DNA of 64,000 nt from Leptospira semungkisensis. Its GTDB lineage: Bacteria; Spirochaetota; Leptospiria; Leptospirales; Leptospiraceae. The notes beneath the pieces are model-generated. The model was not told the DNA's origin, did no database searches, and saw only the letters and a list, made by a program, of their open reading frames with translations. The position numbers and the translations under genes were made by a program. Location of the stretch: assembly GCF_004770055.1 (NCBI RefSeq), contig NZ_RQEP01000010.1, positions 310,001-374,000 on the forward strand, in the 5' to 3' direction. This document shows, one piece after another, positions 1 through 9,225 of the stretch (its first letter is position 1; each line of letters opens with the position of its first letter).

Positions 1-399
1 ATCTCCTTCGGATTCACTTGGGGAATCGATCGCTTCTTGGGAGATCTGCAATTCCAAGAGAAGGATAATCATTCGATCGGATACGCGAGCCTAGGCTTCT
101 CTCCATTTCGAACAGAAAATGGAACAAACGACCGGATCGATTCGGAATCAAAAAGGCAAACACGCTCCCCGAAAGAACGAAAGAGGTCATACTCTTCAAA
201 CAAGATATTAGAGAAATCATATCCATCTTTAGAAACCGACGAGCTATTAAAATACGGATTTTCTATCCAAGAGTCCTTAGAGATCTCCGGACATTCCCGT
301 CAATCCTCGGTTAAATTCGAGGCATTCTTAAGATCTCTTCCCGAAGCAAAACAAATAAAAATACAGTCTCTGATCCGAAAGAAAAGAGGCTCTAAATGA
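1..399 (+). CDS. hypothetical protein, 5' end outside window
   Basis: The reading frame is open from the first base, so this is the C-terminal 132 codons of a longer gene; a TTG at 37 is the first in-window start codon but nothing marks it as the true start. The visible protein is rich in Ser, Lys and Arg in its first half. It ends in a short, probably helical region (DELLKYGFSIQESLEISGHS) followed by a basic tail. The stop TGA overlaps the ATG of the next gene (ATGA at 396-399), so the two are surely co-transcribed. I do not recognise a family. Confidence 0.6.
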   Translation: MSFGFTWGIDRFLGDLQFQEKDNHSIGYASLGFSPFRTENGTNDRIDSESKRQTRSPKERKRSYSSNKILEKSYPSLETDELLKYGFSIQESLEISGHSRQSSVKFEAFLRSLPEAKQIKIQSLIRKKRGSK

Positions 400-1694
400 A
401 AAGGGCCGCAGTTCTTCTATTTATTTTTTCTAATATACTAAATGCAGAAAACCTACCCGGCCCCTTCTCCGCTGGATTCTCATTTTCAGGCTTCGATTCC
501 AGATTCTATCAAAACAGACAGGAAACACTTTGGATCAGAGGAGAATTCTGCTTAAAGGAATATTTGATTGGATTTTCAAAAGAAGATTGCCCCAAACAAA
601 AAGTCTTCTTGGAGAAAAGAGGAGAAACCATTTTAGGATCCTACTCATTCGAAAACAATATGATATATGCTTCTTACGGAAACAGATTCAGGCCTTTGAA
701 TCATTTCTTCTTTCTAAGAGAGAAATTCGATTTTACTTCCTTTTGGTTTTTAGAACAACCCACAGTAAGGACAGGATTCTTAGGTCTTAAGTTAGGAGAG
801 AGTTTATTCGGGAGTTATTATGCATCAGGATCCGCTGAGAAACGTCCGGGCTTCTTCTTCAAGCCATACAAGAATTATTTCGAACTCGCCTATTCTCCGG
901 AAACGAAAGAAGCCTTCTTGCTAATGGAATATCCTTCTTCCTCGGATCGAAAAGAAGAAAAGAAACATTATAGTTTTAGAATGGAAGTTTACGGAACTAA
1001 GGAAAACCCTCAAGGGATCGCATCCGCTTCCTGGCAAGATTGGGAAAAGGATCGCAGAGTCTTCTTCTCCGGATACAAAGGAAGAGCGGGACAATTATTC
1101 AATCTTTCCGAAAAAGCCGGTTCGGAAGAAAAGGCGGAGTTATTCAGATTCGTTTGGGAACCGGGAGCATACCATAGATTGCAATACGCTCAGTTTGAAC
1201 GGATCTCACCAGAAGGGAAATCGACCTACATGGCAAGATCCGCCACGACCAGAATCGGATTTTTGCAAATGCCAATCTTTGCATTGATCGGTCAGATCAG
1301 AGCCTATGAATTCGGAGACAAACAAGATTGGATCTTAGGAAGAGGAATTTATTTAGCATATCAGAAAAAGGCCTGGAGATGGGAGATCGGGCAAGAGTGG
1401 AGAGAAAACGGAGATCGATTGACTGAGGCAGGTTTGCAGATTTCCTTAGGCAAGGAATGGAAGATCTACTCCAGTCTTATCTATGCAGAAGAAAAGAATT
1501 TAGCTCCTGCCTTCGCGGAAGAATCGATCACTCCGGAAGAAACAGGATTAGTAGTAACGGATAAGGCCTTTTATTCTTTCTTGCGGATCTTTCATCCCTA
1601 CTTTGCAATTCACTTGCGCCATACAAGGGGAAAGTCTTCGAGCGGAGATAATCTCAGTCTCCGCTTCCAAGTATTTTTGCCTATCTGGGAATAA
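396..1694 (+). CDS. hypothetical exported protein, probable outer-membrane beta-barrel
   Basis: 432 residues. The first 17 or so (MKRAAVLLFIFSNILNA) form a signal peptide with a likely cleavage after NA. The remainder has no long hydrophobic helix. It alternates charged or polar residues with aromatic ones (many FxF, YxF and WxW-like patterns), as in transmembrane beta-strands, and closes with FQVFLPIWE. An outer-membrane barrel is therefore inferred, not shown. It overlaps the preceding gene by 4 nt and ends convergently against pssA, with only 2 nt between stops. No enzyme motif was seen. Confidence 0.65.
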   Translation: MKRAAVLLFIFSNILNAENLPGPFSAGFSFSGFDSRFYQNRQETLWIRGEFCLKEYLIGFSKEDCPKQKVFLEKRGETILGSYSFENNMIYASYGNRFRPLNHFFFLREKFDFTSFWFLEQPTVRTGFLGLKLGESLFGSYYASGSAEKRPGFFFKPYKNYFELAYSPETKEAFLLMEYPSSSDRKEEKKHYSFRMEVYGTKENPQGIASASWQDWEKDRRVFFSGYKGRAGQLFNLSEKAGSEEKAELFRFVWEPGAYHRLQYAQFERISPEGKSTYMARSATTRIGFLQMPIFALIGQIRAYEFGDKQDWILGRGIYLAYQKKAWRWEIGQEWRENGDRLTEAGLQISLGKEWKIYSSLIYAEEKNLAPAFAEESITPEETGLVVTDKAFYSFLRIFHPYFAIHLRHTRGKSSSGDNLSLRFQVFLPIWE

Positions 1695-1696
1695 GA

Positions 1697-2452
1697 TTAA
1701 TCCAATTTGACTCTGAGGTCTTGAAGAATATGGATCAGGAATGTGATCAAACCGGAGAAGATATACAGACAGATCAATCCGTAAACCAGCCAAGGCCAAC
1801 GCTCAAAGCCTATAAAGAATAAGAGAACCAAAGCTGCGGCAAGCATGAGAGCTCCTCTTCCAGGAGTTAGTTTAGAGCGGATCGCCACCTGAGGCTTGCC
1901 GTATCGAACATTAGAAACCATTAATATTGCTATGACCACGAAGAGAGGGATTGTGATCCAATGAGGCATATTATCCTTTCCTAAGAAAATTGGTAAGAAG
2001 CCGATAGTAACCCCTGCCACAGGAGAAGGTAGACCTGTAAAAGAAGAAGGATCGTGAGCTACATTGAATCGAGCCAATCGGTAGGCGGCACAAATCGGAA
2101 AGATGGCTGCGATTAGCATCCCTATAGGAAATAGATCGTCTTTTCCGAACACGTCTATCTTGTATTCTTCTAAGATCATCGTATAAAAGAGATATCCTGG
2201 AGCGATACCGAATGCAGTGAGATCCGCCAAGCTATCCAAGTCGGCGCCCAGCTCACTCGTTGCATCTAGAGCTCTTGCGACCATTCCATCCAAACCGTCG
2301 CAGATCGCTGCGAGTAAAATGAAGAATCCAGCGAGAACGAAGGACTGAGGTCCATTCCCCACCGCTTCCGAGGCGATCAAGATAGACACGAAACCCATAC
2401 TTAGGTTTCCGAGCGTGATCATATTAGGGATCCAATTTAGCTTGCGATTCAT
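1697..2452 (-). CDS. pssA: CDP-diacylglycerol--serine O-phosphatidyltransferase
   Basis: 251 residues, a polytopic inner-membrane enzyme. The CDP-alcohol phosphatidyltransferase motif is intact in the first third: D-G-x2-A-R-x8-G-x3-D-x3-D, read from DGMVARALD through GADLDSLAD. The surrounding hydrophobic segments and the text TAFGIAPG are typical of PssA, which makes phosphatidylserine, the precursor of phosphatidylethanolamine. PgsA is a relative, but length and motif context favour PssA. The ATG overlaps the tsaD stop as ATGA (2449-2452), making it the last gene of the ctp-tsaD-pssA run. Confidence 0.88.
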   Translation of the reverse strand: MNRKLNWIPNMITLGNLSMGFVSILIASEAVGNGPQSFVLAGFFILLAAICDGLDGMVARALDATSELGADLDSLADLTAFGIAPGYLFYTMILEEYKIDVFGKDDLFPIGMLIAAIFPICAAYRLARFNVAHDPSSFTGLPSPVAGVTIGFLPIFLGKDNMPHWITIPLFVVIAILMVSNVRYGKPQVAIRSKLTPGRGALMLAAALVLLFFIGFERWPWLVYGLICLYIFSGLITFLIHILQDLRVKLD

Positions 2453-3465
2453 ATATAGGTCTCCTGCCTTACCGGACTTACTGTAAAGTCCAAACTCTTA
2501 GAATAGCCTTGTCGTATCAGATAATAACCCAGAGCGGCCACCATTGCTCCGTTATCCGTGCAGTAGATTTTTTTTTGGGGAGAAAAAAATTCCAGGGAAT
2601 TTTTTTTCGCGAACGCGGACAATCTGTTACGAAGAGTGGTGTTCGCCATCACTCCTCCCGCTGCAAGGATCCTGCGTATTCCCGTAATCGACACTGCTCG
2701 TTTCAAATTCCTTTCCACAAGCTCAAAGGCCGTGTTCTGAAAATGATAGCATACTCTGGGAACTGGTAAATCCGGTTGTTTAGCGAGCAAATGAGAAACT
2801 GCCGTTTTTAAACCCGAAAACGAAAATGCCACTCTATCCTGCTCCAGATTCCTCAGCATAGGAGGCAAGAGATCCTTCTCATTCGGTTCAGGAACATATT
2901 GAGATGCCTGGGCCTCGATAGGAGGTCCTCCTGGATAAGGCAAGGAAAGAAGCCCGGCTACCTTATCGAAGGCTTCTCCTAAGGCATCGTCCATAGTATC
3001 GCCAATCGTTTCCATTTTTCCAAAATGAGGAATCTTGTAAATGGCAGAGTTCCCACCGGACAAAAGTAATCCGAGAACAGGAAATACCGGCTCTACGCCT
3101 TCTAATTGTAATACTGCAAAATGAGCCTGCAAATGACAGAGAGGAACGATCGGAGTTCCATGCACTGCGTGAATACAACGTGCAAGTTGAGCGCCTACCA
3201 TAAGGGATCCAGTCAGCCCGGGAGATCGAGTGACTGCTACGTAATCCAGATCGGAGAGAGAGACTTTAGATTCCTCTAAGACTTCTGCCAAGAGAGGATT
3301 GATCTTTTCTAAATGTGCACGGGAAGCAATCTCAGGAACGATCCCGCGAAATGGTTTATGCAAATCGATTTGGCTATAAATTTTTAGAGAAAGTAATTCC
3401 TTCCCGTCCCTTACGATCGCTAAACTTGTTTCATCGCAGCTTGTCTCTATCCCAAGACCGATCAT
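2449..3465 (-). CDS. tsaD: tRNA N6-adenosine threonylcarbamoyltransferase
   Basis: 338 residues, normal length for TsaD. It transfers the threonylcarbamoyl group to A37 of ANN-reading tRNAs, working with TsaB and TsaE in the cytoplasm. The ASKHA-fold start [12 protein letters not shown] is present, and the metal-binding H-x3-H is seen in CHLQAHF near residue 110. The nucleotide-binding [16 protein letters not shown] and the C-terminal AAGGVMAN and CTDNGAM motifs are also there. It lies 9 nt after the protease gene and overlaps pssA by 4 nt. No truncation or odd residues were seen. Confidence 0.95.
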   Translation of the reverse strand: MIGLGIETSCDETSLAIVRDGKELLSLKIYSQIDLHKPFRGIVPEIASRAHLEKINPLLAEVLEESKVSLSDLDYVAVTRSPGLTGSLMVGAQLARCIHAVHGTPIVPLCHLQAHFAVLQLEGVEPVFPVLGLLLSGGNSAIYKIPHFGKMETIGDTMDDALGEAFDKVAGLLSLPYPGGPPIEAQASQYVPEPNEKDLLPPMLRNLEQDRVAFSFSGLKTAVSHLLAKQPDLPVPRVCYHFQNTAFELVERNLKRAVSITGIRRILAAGGVMANTTLRNRLSAFAKKNSLEFFSPQKKIYCTDNGAMVAALGYYLIRQGYSKSLDFTVSPVRQETYI

Positions 3466-3474
3466 GATATGATC

Positions 3475-4848
3475 TTACGATTTTACCGAAGGAGAAAGCA
3501 AATCTACCGCCTTTTTTAACTGAGGATCCAGTTCCATATCGGTGGTCCCTCTGTCTTTTTCAGGCTGTGTCTTATTCTTATATACTGCTCTTGCAACTTC
3601 AGTGGTCAGTTTGATCCCCTGGTCCTTCAAAGCTTTTTCGAATAGAACGAAATTCTGCTCCGAATACTCAGGATACTTAGCAGTAAGTTGATCTAATAAT
3701 TTCTTCTCGCCCATCTTGCGCAGATAGAATCGATCGTCTTCGTTCGGCTCTATTCCTTTCACAACTACATCAGGCTGGATCCCCTTCCCGTGCAGAGACT
3801 TTCCGGAAGGAGTATAGTATTTTTGCACAGTGAGTTTCACTGCCATTCCATAAGAAAGAGGATATACAATTTGAACGGAGCCTTTTCCGAAAGAAGTAGT
3901 TCCTACAATCTTTCCTCTGGAGTGGTCCTGCATGGCTCCCGCAAAGATCTCGGAAGCAGAAGCCGAACCTTCATTGATCAATACTACAAGAGGAATGCTA
4001 GTGAACTTATCCGTTCTGCCACTGGATTTGGAAACGTCGGCGAGTTCCCCGCCTCTTCCTCTTACAGAAACAATATCCAATCCCTCTGGCAAAAACAAAT
4101 CGGAAAGAGCAACCGCAAGAGGCAATAGACCTCCCGGATTCATTCTTAGATCAATGATTAGCCCTTCTGCCTTCTTATCTACGAGAGACTTCACATGCTT
4201 TTTAAATTCTTCGTATGTGTTCTCTCCCATGAACTGGTTCAAGCGCACATAACCCACCTTCTCCTTATCAAAGAAAGTAGATCGAACATAACGGATCTTT
4301 ATATTTTCACGAACCAAAGTGAACTGAAGTGCTTCCTTCACGTTCTTTCTTTCTACTTTGATAGTAACGGATGTCCCAGGCTTTCCTCTCATGAGCTTGA
4401 TGCCTTCGGTATATCCTAGATTTGCAGTATTCTTGCCGTCTATCTCTACAATCCTATCTTGGGGAAGAATTCCTGCCTTCATAGCCGGAGTATCTTCGAT
4501 AGGAGAAACGACCACGATCGCCCCGTCCGTATAGGCAACTTCCATCCCGACACCGCCGAAACTTCCGCGGGTCTCCTCTCTCATTTGCCTATATTCTTCT
4601 TCTTCCAAGAAAGTGGAGTGAGGATCTCCTAAGGAAGCGAGCAATCCTTTGATTGCTCCGAGAAAAGCCTTCTCCTCGTCGACGGTTTCTACATAACCGT
4701 TTTGCATGAGCCCGAAGACTTCATGGAATAATTGCAGGTATTTCTCCGAAACTTCGGAGAGTGCCTTTGCTTTCAGAGGCTGAAATACAAGAGCCGTAAA
4801 AAGAACGAAGACTAGGGAAGCCCAGGCAAACCTTTCTTTATGTTTCAT
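3475..4848 (-). CDS. S41-family carboxyl-terminal processing protease (CtpA/Prc-like)
   Basis: 457 residues. An N-terminal hydrophobic segment (about 8-27) anchors or exports the protein. A PDZ domain follows at about 95-185 (GGVGMEVAYTDGAIVVVSP; MKAGILPQDRIVEIDG). The S41 protease domain carries the Ser-Lys dyad: Ser in NEGSASASEIF near residue 299 and Lys in TTSFGKGSVQ near 324. Such periplasmic proteases trim C termini of envelope proteins. The ATG overlaps the stop of the upstream lipoprotein gene (ATGA), so the lipoprotein could be a partner or adaptor; that link is inference. Confidence 0.92.
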   Translation of the reverse strand: MKHKERFAWASLVFVLFTALVFQPLKAKALSEVSEKYLQLFHEVFGLMQNGYVETVDEEKAFLGAIKGLLASLGDPHSTFLEEEEYRQMREETRGSFGGVGMEVAYTDGAIVVVSPIEDTPAMKAGILPQDRIVEIDGKNTANLGYTEGIKLMRGKPGTSVTIKVERKNVKEALQFTLVRENIKIRYVRSTFFDKEKVGYVRLNQFMGENTYEEFKKHVKSLVDKKAEGLIIDLRMNPGGLLPLAVALSDLFLPEGLDIVSVRGRGGELADVSKSSGRTDKFTSIPLVVLINEGSASASEIFAGAMQDHSRGKIVGTTSFGKGSVQIVYPLSYGMAVKLTVQKYYTPSGKSLHGKGIQPDVVVKGIEPNEDDRFYLRKMGEKKLLDQLTAKYPEYSEQNFVLFEKALKDQGIKLTTEVARAVYKNKTQPEKDRGTTDMELDPQLKKAVDLLSPSVKS

Positions 4849-5141
4849 TTTTGACCGACCAAAGCGGAGTAAATTTCGGGATGTCTAATTTTGATCTGTT
4901 CCATTACGGAATCTTGATCTAGTTGGTATCTTTCGCAAGCTGCCGTAACAATTTCCATATCGCTTCGGATCGTTTGTTCCGCGGCGTAATTCAATCTTCC
5001 GGCTAAGCGAGCCTCTGTTAGATATTCTAAGACTAGCTTTAGTTCCGGTTCTCCGATCTGTTTTTTGGGAGAAGCGCAGTTGGATAGGAGTATAAGAAAA
5101 AAAAGTACCGCGAGTTTGCGGAATAAGGAAAGAAAAATCAC
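4845..5141 (-). CDS. small predicted lipoprotein
   Basis: 98 residues if it starts at the GTG at 5141; a TTG at 5171 would add ten charged residues before the signal peptide and is less likely. A short basic n-region (LFRKL) leads into a hydrophobic stretch and the lipobox LLSNC, giving a mature lipoprotein of about 75 residues that is mostly helical. It is translationally coupled to the S41 protease gene. No known family was recognised. Position suggests a function tied to the protease, like NlpI with Prc, but this is analogy only. Confidence 0.65.
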   Translation of the reverse strand: MIFLSLFRKLAVLFFLILLSNCASPKKQIGEPELKLVLEYLTEARLAGRLNYAAEQTIRSDMEIVTAACERYQLDQDSVMEQIKIRHPEIYSALVGQK

Positions 5142-5198
5142 TCTTTCAGAATCTTTCCTTAAAGGAAGCAAGTGTCAACCAGGAATTCTGGCCTGACA

Positions 5199-5807
5199 TC
5201 AATAGGATCGATAGAGTCCGATCAGCTTTCCGAGAATGGTTACCTTCTTGCTACGAATTGGTTTGTATTTCGGATTTCTGGCTTCCAAACGAATATGATC
5301 CGTTTCCTTATAATAGACTTTTAGAGTGGCCTCGTCTTCGATCAAAGCGACTACGATCTCTCCGTTACGAGCGATGTCTTTTTTCTGAATAATCGCAACG
5401 TCTCCGTCATTGATCCCAGCTTCTATCATGGAATCCCCTTGCACTTTGAGGGCAAAGGTAATTCCCTTGGACGCCATTTCTTCCGGAACAGGGATATAAG
5501 ATTCAATATTCTCTTCTGCAAGGATAGGAAGTCCGGCTGCAACCCTACCTAAGAGGGGAATGCTAGGTGTAGGAACCGGTAGAGTTTCGAAAGGACTCTG
5601 GCGGGTTAATTCAATGGCTCGAGACTGGTTTTTAGAAGTCTTGAGATAGCCCTTTTTTTCAATCGCCTTGAGGTGATCATACGCTCCCTTGGCGGTAATC
5701 CCAAACTCATCACCGATCTCCCTGATTGTGGGAGGAAAGCCCCGCTCCTTGATCACATTAGTAATAAAATGGAGAACTGCGAGCTGCTTTTCGGTGAGGT
5801 CTTTCAT
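5199..5807 (-). CDS. lexA: SOS response repressor LexA
   Basis: 202 residues from the ATG at 5807; a TTG 9 nt upstream is in frame, but family members begin MKDLTEKQ. The winged-helix DNA-binding domain covers 1-65 (PPTIREIGDEFGITAKGAYD). The self-cleavage site is A91-G92 (RVAAGLP), and the catalytic Ser126 (QGDSMIEAG) and Lys163 (EATLKVYY) are present. LexA represses DNA-repair genes until RecA filaments trigger its cleavage. I could not find a convincing TTTG-N5-CAAA type box in the 59 nt upstream. The gene sits downstream of, and in line with, the efflux adaptor gene. Confidence 0.95.
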   Translation of the reverse strand: MKDLTEKQLAVLHFITNVIKERGFPPTIREIGDEFGITAKGAYDHLKAIEKKGYLKTSKNQSRAIELTRQSPFETLPVPTPSIPLLGRVAAGLPILAEENIESYIPVPEEMASKGITFALKVQGDSMIEAGINDGDVAIIQKKDIARNGEIVVALIEDEATLKVYYKETDHIRLEARNPKYKPIRSKKVTILGKLIGLYRSY

Positions 5808-5866
5808 GCTTAACAAGTTATTAGTGAATAGATGTTTTGCAAGTACTTTTTTGGGGAAGGGAAAAC

Positions 5867-7048
5867 TTAATACTTCAAGAACTCACTTTTCAAAACGAAA
5901 GAACCCTTAGAGACCACCTTGGCTCCTTCTGGCAAACCGCCTAAGATCACGACGTCATCCTCGATGGTATCGCCTACGATCACATTCACCGCTTCGAATG
6001 TATCTTCTCCAAGAGGAACGAACACGAAGGACTTTCCTTCAATCTCGTGTACCGCTTCGAGAGGAACCATTTTGCGTTTTCCTTCTCCAGTGCTAACCAC
6101 TAACCCTGCTACTTTCGCTGTGACTGTTTGGCCTGGCTTTAGCTTGCCGCCCTTATTCGAGACCATGATCCTGAGTTTCGCAGTACGTTTTACGTTATCT
6201 AAAACTGTTCCTACATATCCGACCTTGCCGGAAATCTGAACAGTGCTCTGCTCATCTCCCAGAGGAAAGATGGTTGCCTGAGCGCCTTCTCTCACTCCTC
6301 CCAGATCTTTTTCGTATACATCTAAGAGCACCCAAAGATGGGTCAAATTCGCAATGGTAAATAATTCTTCGTTGCGAGTGACTTGTTGACCAAGAATCGC
6401 CCTTCTCTCGGTGACCTCACCGTTGATCGGACTTCTTAAAATCAGGTTGGAAGAAACATAGATACCTCTTTCAATCCCTTCGATCTCGGAAGGAGTAAGG
6501 CCGTAATTGTCCAGTTTGATCCTAGTGGTTTCCGCTTCCGTTTTGGCGGTCTTATACTGCATGGTAGCGAGCTCATATTCTTTCGCAGAAGTCACCTTCA
6601 TCTCGAATAGTTCTTTCGCACGGTCCGCCTGCAGTTTCAACGCATCCAAAGAGGCTCTCGCTTTCACATACGAAGCTTCTACTTCCCCCAACTGTATGGA
6701 AGAAAGGATCGCTAGAGGAGAACCTTGGCTGACCCTATCCCCTTCCTTCACTAAGACTTTTTTGATCCGAGCCTCTACCTGAGAACCTACTTTGGCCATG
6801 CTTTCCGGATCATAAGTGATCCTGCCGGGAAGAGCTAACTCTTCGAACTGAGATACTTCCTTTAAAGCCACGTAGGTCAACGGATGTCTCTTCAATACGT
6901 CTTCTGGGACTGAGAAAACGTTTTTAGATTCTTCGACAGCTTTCTTTTCGGGTTTCTTCTTGGAGAAGTATTTGTATCCGTATATGCCGCTAGCGATCAA
7001 CAAGGCCGCAACGATTAGAATTTTATTTTTTTGGAATATAGAGATCAT
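5867..7048 (-). CDS. efflux periplasmic adaptor subunit (HlyD/CzcB-like)
   Basis: 393 residues. An N-terminal anchor helix (about 10-28, ILIVAALLIASGIYGY) leads into a membrane-fusion protein. There are two lipoyl half-motifs at about 85-118 (VKEGDRVSQGSPLAIL) and 200-235 (LRSPINGEVTERRA). They flank a coiled-coil hairpin, followed by beta-barrel and membrane-proximal domains (LKPGQTVTAKVAG). It would bridge an inner-membrane pump and the TolC-like protein encoded just upstream, with 4 nt of overlap. The expected RND pump gene is not next to it: lexA follows. Metal or drug specificity cannot be read from the sequence. Confidence 0.88.
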   Translation of the reverse strand: MISIFQKNKILIVAALLIASGIYGYKYFSKKKPEKKAVEESKNVFSVPEDVLKRHPLTYVALKEVSQFEELALPGRITYDPESMAKVGSQVEARIKKVLVKEGDRVSQGSPLAILSSIQLGEVEASYVKARASLDALKLQADRAKELFEMKVTSAKEYELATMQYKTAKTEAETTRIKLDNYGLTPSEIEGIERGIYVSSNLILRSPINGEVTERRAILGQQVTRNEELFTIANLTHLWVLLDVYEKDLGGVREGAQATIFPLGDEQSTVQISGKVGYVGTVLDNVKRTAKLRIMVSNKGGKLKPGQTVTAKVAGLVVSTGEGKRKMVPLEAVHEIEGKSFVFVPLGEDTFEAVNVIVGDTIEDDVVILGGLPEGAKVVSKGSFVLKSEFLKY

Positions 7049-8523
7049 TGCCTTTCTCCTTTTGCCGGATCACTGGAAGACATTTCCGCAATTTTTCCGG
7101 TCGCAGCCTTATAGGCTTCTACAGCGTTGAAGTATAGGAATAAGAGATCGTAGTATTCGCGAAGGATTGTGAGGTAGTTCTTTTCAGCTTGGAGGAAGGT
7201 AACTTGGTCGGAGGCGCCCCTAACATAGGCGATCCTAGACTTCTCTTCGAGCTGTTTATTTTTTTGTAATAGATTAATTCTTTCGTATTTAGTGAGTAGT
7301 TCTTCTCGAGCGAGTAGTTCTTTTTTAGCAGCCTCAATCTCGGCCACTACTTCTCTCTTCTTGGCATCTAATGCCAGCTCGAATTTACGATATTCTTCCT
7401 TAGCAGAAAGGACTTTTCCTTGGCCTCTATCGTTCAAAGGAATCGGAAGAGTCGCGAATACTCCTCCGTAGTTTTCTCCACCTTTGATCCTCCACTCACC
7501 GCCTAACTGTAGCCAGCCGAGAGCTTCCTTTCTTTGAAGCTCGATATTCATCTTCTTTTCTTGGAGTCTTTGCTCCAAAGCGATCACATCCGGTCTTTCT
7601 ATAGAAGGAAATTCCTCCTTTAAGTGAAGACCAAGATCTTCCAAGGATCTGAATCTCATGGATTCGACTTTAAATGCAAATATCCCTTCCGATTCGGAAA
7701 GTCCTGTGAGGATATGAAGATCTTTTTCGATCGCCTGTCTGCGAACGATTGCGTCCCTATAATACTTTTCTACCTGGATCCTTTCCAACTCGAGTCTCTC
7801 GAATTCAAGAGGAGAGATATCTCCCTTCTGCACTCTGAACTTGGTGAGCTCCAAAAGATCGCTATAGTTCTCGTAGAATTCTTTGTTTGTATCTACAAGA
7901 AGGGTAAGGAATACGAATGCCCAGTAATTCTGTCTGAGTCTCATTCTAAAGATACGATCAAAATTTCGGAAGTCTTGTATGGATGCCTCGAACGATTTCT
8001 TAGCGACCCTGGTTCTTAAAGGAACGACTCCATACACATCCAAATCTTGAAATAAACCGGGAGCAGTCTCCGGGCTTCCCCCTTGGGAATTAGGAGTTCC
8101 TCCAATGAATTGTTGTTGGAACTGAACGATCGGGTTTCTATAGAGAGAGGCGGTGATCACTCGCCCTCTTTCGATCCCCATGTTTTGTTTTTCGGAAAGA
8201 TAGAGAGGATTATTCGAGATCGCGTATTCAGTGAGTCTGTCTATGTCCCAGTCGATTATCTTTCCAGAAGGAATAATGCCTGCAGAATTCGAACTCGTAG
8301 GAACATTGCCTTGGCTCGTATTGGTGGTGGAAGAAGGAGCAGGAGGGTTCCCTTTTTTTTCTTCGGTATATGTTTCGAATGGAATGGTTTCCGAAACCAC
8401 TGTGCCGAACGGAAACAGAAAGGAAGAAGTCGCGAACAAAAGAAGAAGGATCCAAGGGATTTCTTTCGTACTCGGATCCTGTTCGAGACGATTCTGTTCG
8501 GTTAACAATGAAAATCCCCGCAT
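7045..8523 (-). CDS. TolC-family outer-membrane efflux protein (CzcC-like)
   Basis: 492 residues. A hydrophobic segment at about 23-42 follows a polar start, so export may use a later start codon than the ATG at 8523. A Ser/Thr/Pro-rich linker comes before two outer-membrane efflux repeats of long amphipathic helices. These carry telltale text such as AISNNPLYLSEKQN, the second-repeat equivalent RPDVIALEQRLQEKK, and YVRGASDQVTFLQAEKNYL near the C terminus. It is the outer-membrane channel for the adaptor gene that overlaps its 3' end (ATGA at 7045-7048). No inner-membrane pump lies beside the pair. Confidence 0.87.
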   Translation of the reverse strand: MRGFSLLTEQNRLEQDPSTKEIPWILLLLFATSSFLFPFGTVVSETIPFETYTEEKKGNPPAPSSTTNTSQGNVPTSSNSAGIIPSGKIIDWDIDRLTEYAISNNPLYLSEKQNMGIERGRVITASLYRNPIVQFQQQFIGGTPNSQGGSPETAPGLFQDLDVYGVVPLRTRVAKKSFEASIQDFRNFDRIFRMRLRQNYWAFVFLTLLVDTNKEFYENYSDLLELTKFRVQKGDISPLEFERLELERIQVEKYYRDAIVRRQAIEKDLHILTGLSESEGIFAFKVESMRFRSLEDLGLHLKEEFPSIERPDVIALEQRLQEKKMNIELQRKEALGWLQLGGEWRIKGGENYGGVFATLPIPLNDRGQGKVLSAKEEYRKFELALDAKKREVVAEIEAAKKELLAREELLTKYERINLLQKNKQLEEKSRIAYVRGASDQVTFLQAEKNYLTILREYYDLLFLYFNAVEAYKAATGKIAEMSSSDPAKGERQ

Positions 8524-8603
8524 CCTATTTCCTTATGACTATTTCAATATCAAGCCCTGGTACCGCAAGTCCGTTTGCCTTTTTTAAGATCCTAATATAC
8601 GGT

Positions 8604-9224
8604 CTAGAAGAGCCTGAGCAAATACCATTTCCCTTCCGATTTTATGAAGTAAGGATTGATGAGTTCCTTTTCCAACTTTACGTTTTCTTTAAAGCGAATC
8701 TTCACCTCGCAGGTCGTCTTGCTTTCGTAATATAAATCCGCTTCCATTCCTCCAGAAGAAAGAAGAAGATCCCGTACGGTCTTCACATCCTCCGAATTCT
8801 TTTGCTTAGAAAGTAGATCTCGTTCGAAGAAATAAATACGAAAGTAATTGTCTTTCGTTGCAAGTTCAGCGATCAGTTTTTCCTTAGTCCAGTTGCCTTT
8901 CAGATCTAGAAAGATCCCTTCCTTCTCTGAGATAACCTGAGGAAGAAAGTTAAGATCCTTTTGCACTGTACCTTCTACCAATCTCCTAAGTAATGCTAAG
9001 ATCTCTTCTGTGTCTTTGGAATGCTCCGCGGAATGTCCTGCCAGAAAAACTTTTCCCTTCTCCAACTTAGGAGCGAGTTCTGAATTTCGTTTGGAAGAAA
9101 GAGGAGACTCTCCTAAAGAAGAGCAGGCATAGAAAGCCGGAAGAAAACAAAATAATAATATAATAATGCGTCTACAAGAATGCAATCCGCGAATAAGACC
9201 CGAAATTAGCGGGAGAAGTTCCAA
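8604..9224 (-). CDS. hypothetical lipoprotein
   Basis: 206 residues from the TTG at 9224, which lies 1 nt after the stop of the upstream TPR gene. A second TTG at 9185 would give a more usual signal peptide (HSCRRIIILLFCFLPAFYAC). The lipobox is FYAC in either case. The mature part is charged and mixed alpha/beta and resembles a small SnoaL or DUF4440-like fold in outline (VEGTVQKDLNFLPQVISEKEG, late beta-strands TTCEVKIRFKENVKL, ending KWYLLRLF); this fold call is tentative. Likely in an operon with the TPR/Mrr-like gene. Confidence 0.65.
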   Translation of the reverse strand: MELLPLISGLIRGLHSCRRIIILLFCFLPAFYACSSLGESPLSSKRNSELAPKLEKGKVFLAGHSAEHSKDTEEILALLRRLVEGTVQKDLNFLPQVISEKEGIFLDLKGNWTKEKLIAELATKDNYFRIYFFERDLLSKQKNSEDVKTVRDLLLSSGGMEADLYYESKTTCEVKIRFKENVKLEKELINPYFIKSEGKWYLLRLF

Positions 9225-9225
9225 T

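Noticed and set aside
5808..5866. SOS box upstream of lexA
   Set aside because: The stretch has half-sites (ACTTGCAAAAC; TAAC-TT-GTTA) but no convincing TTTG-N5-CAAA arrangement, so no operator is claimed.
8083..8587. Overlapping plus-strand frames opposite the TolC-like gene
   Set aside because: Low-complexity Arg/Phe-rich translations; the TolC-like gene explains the region.
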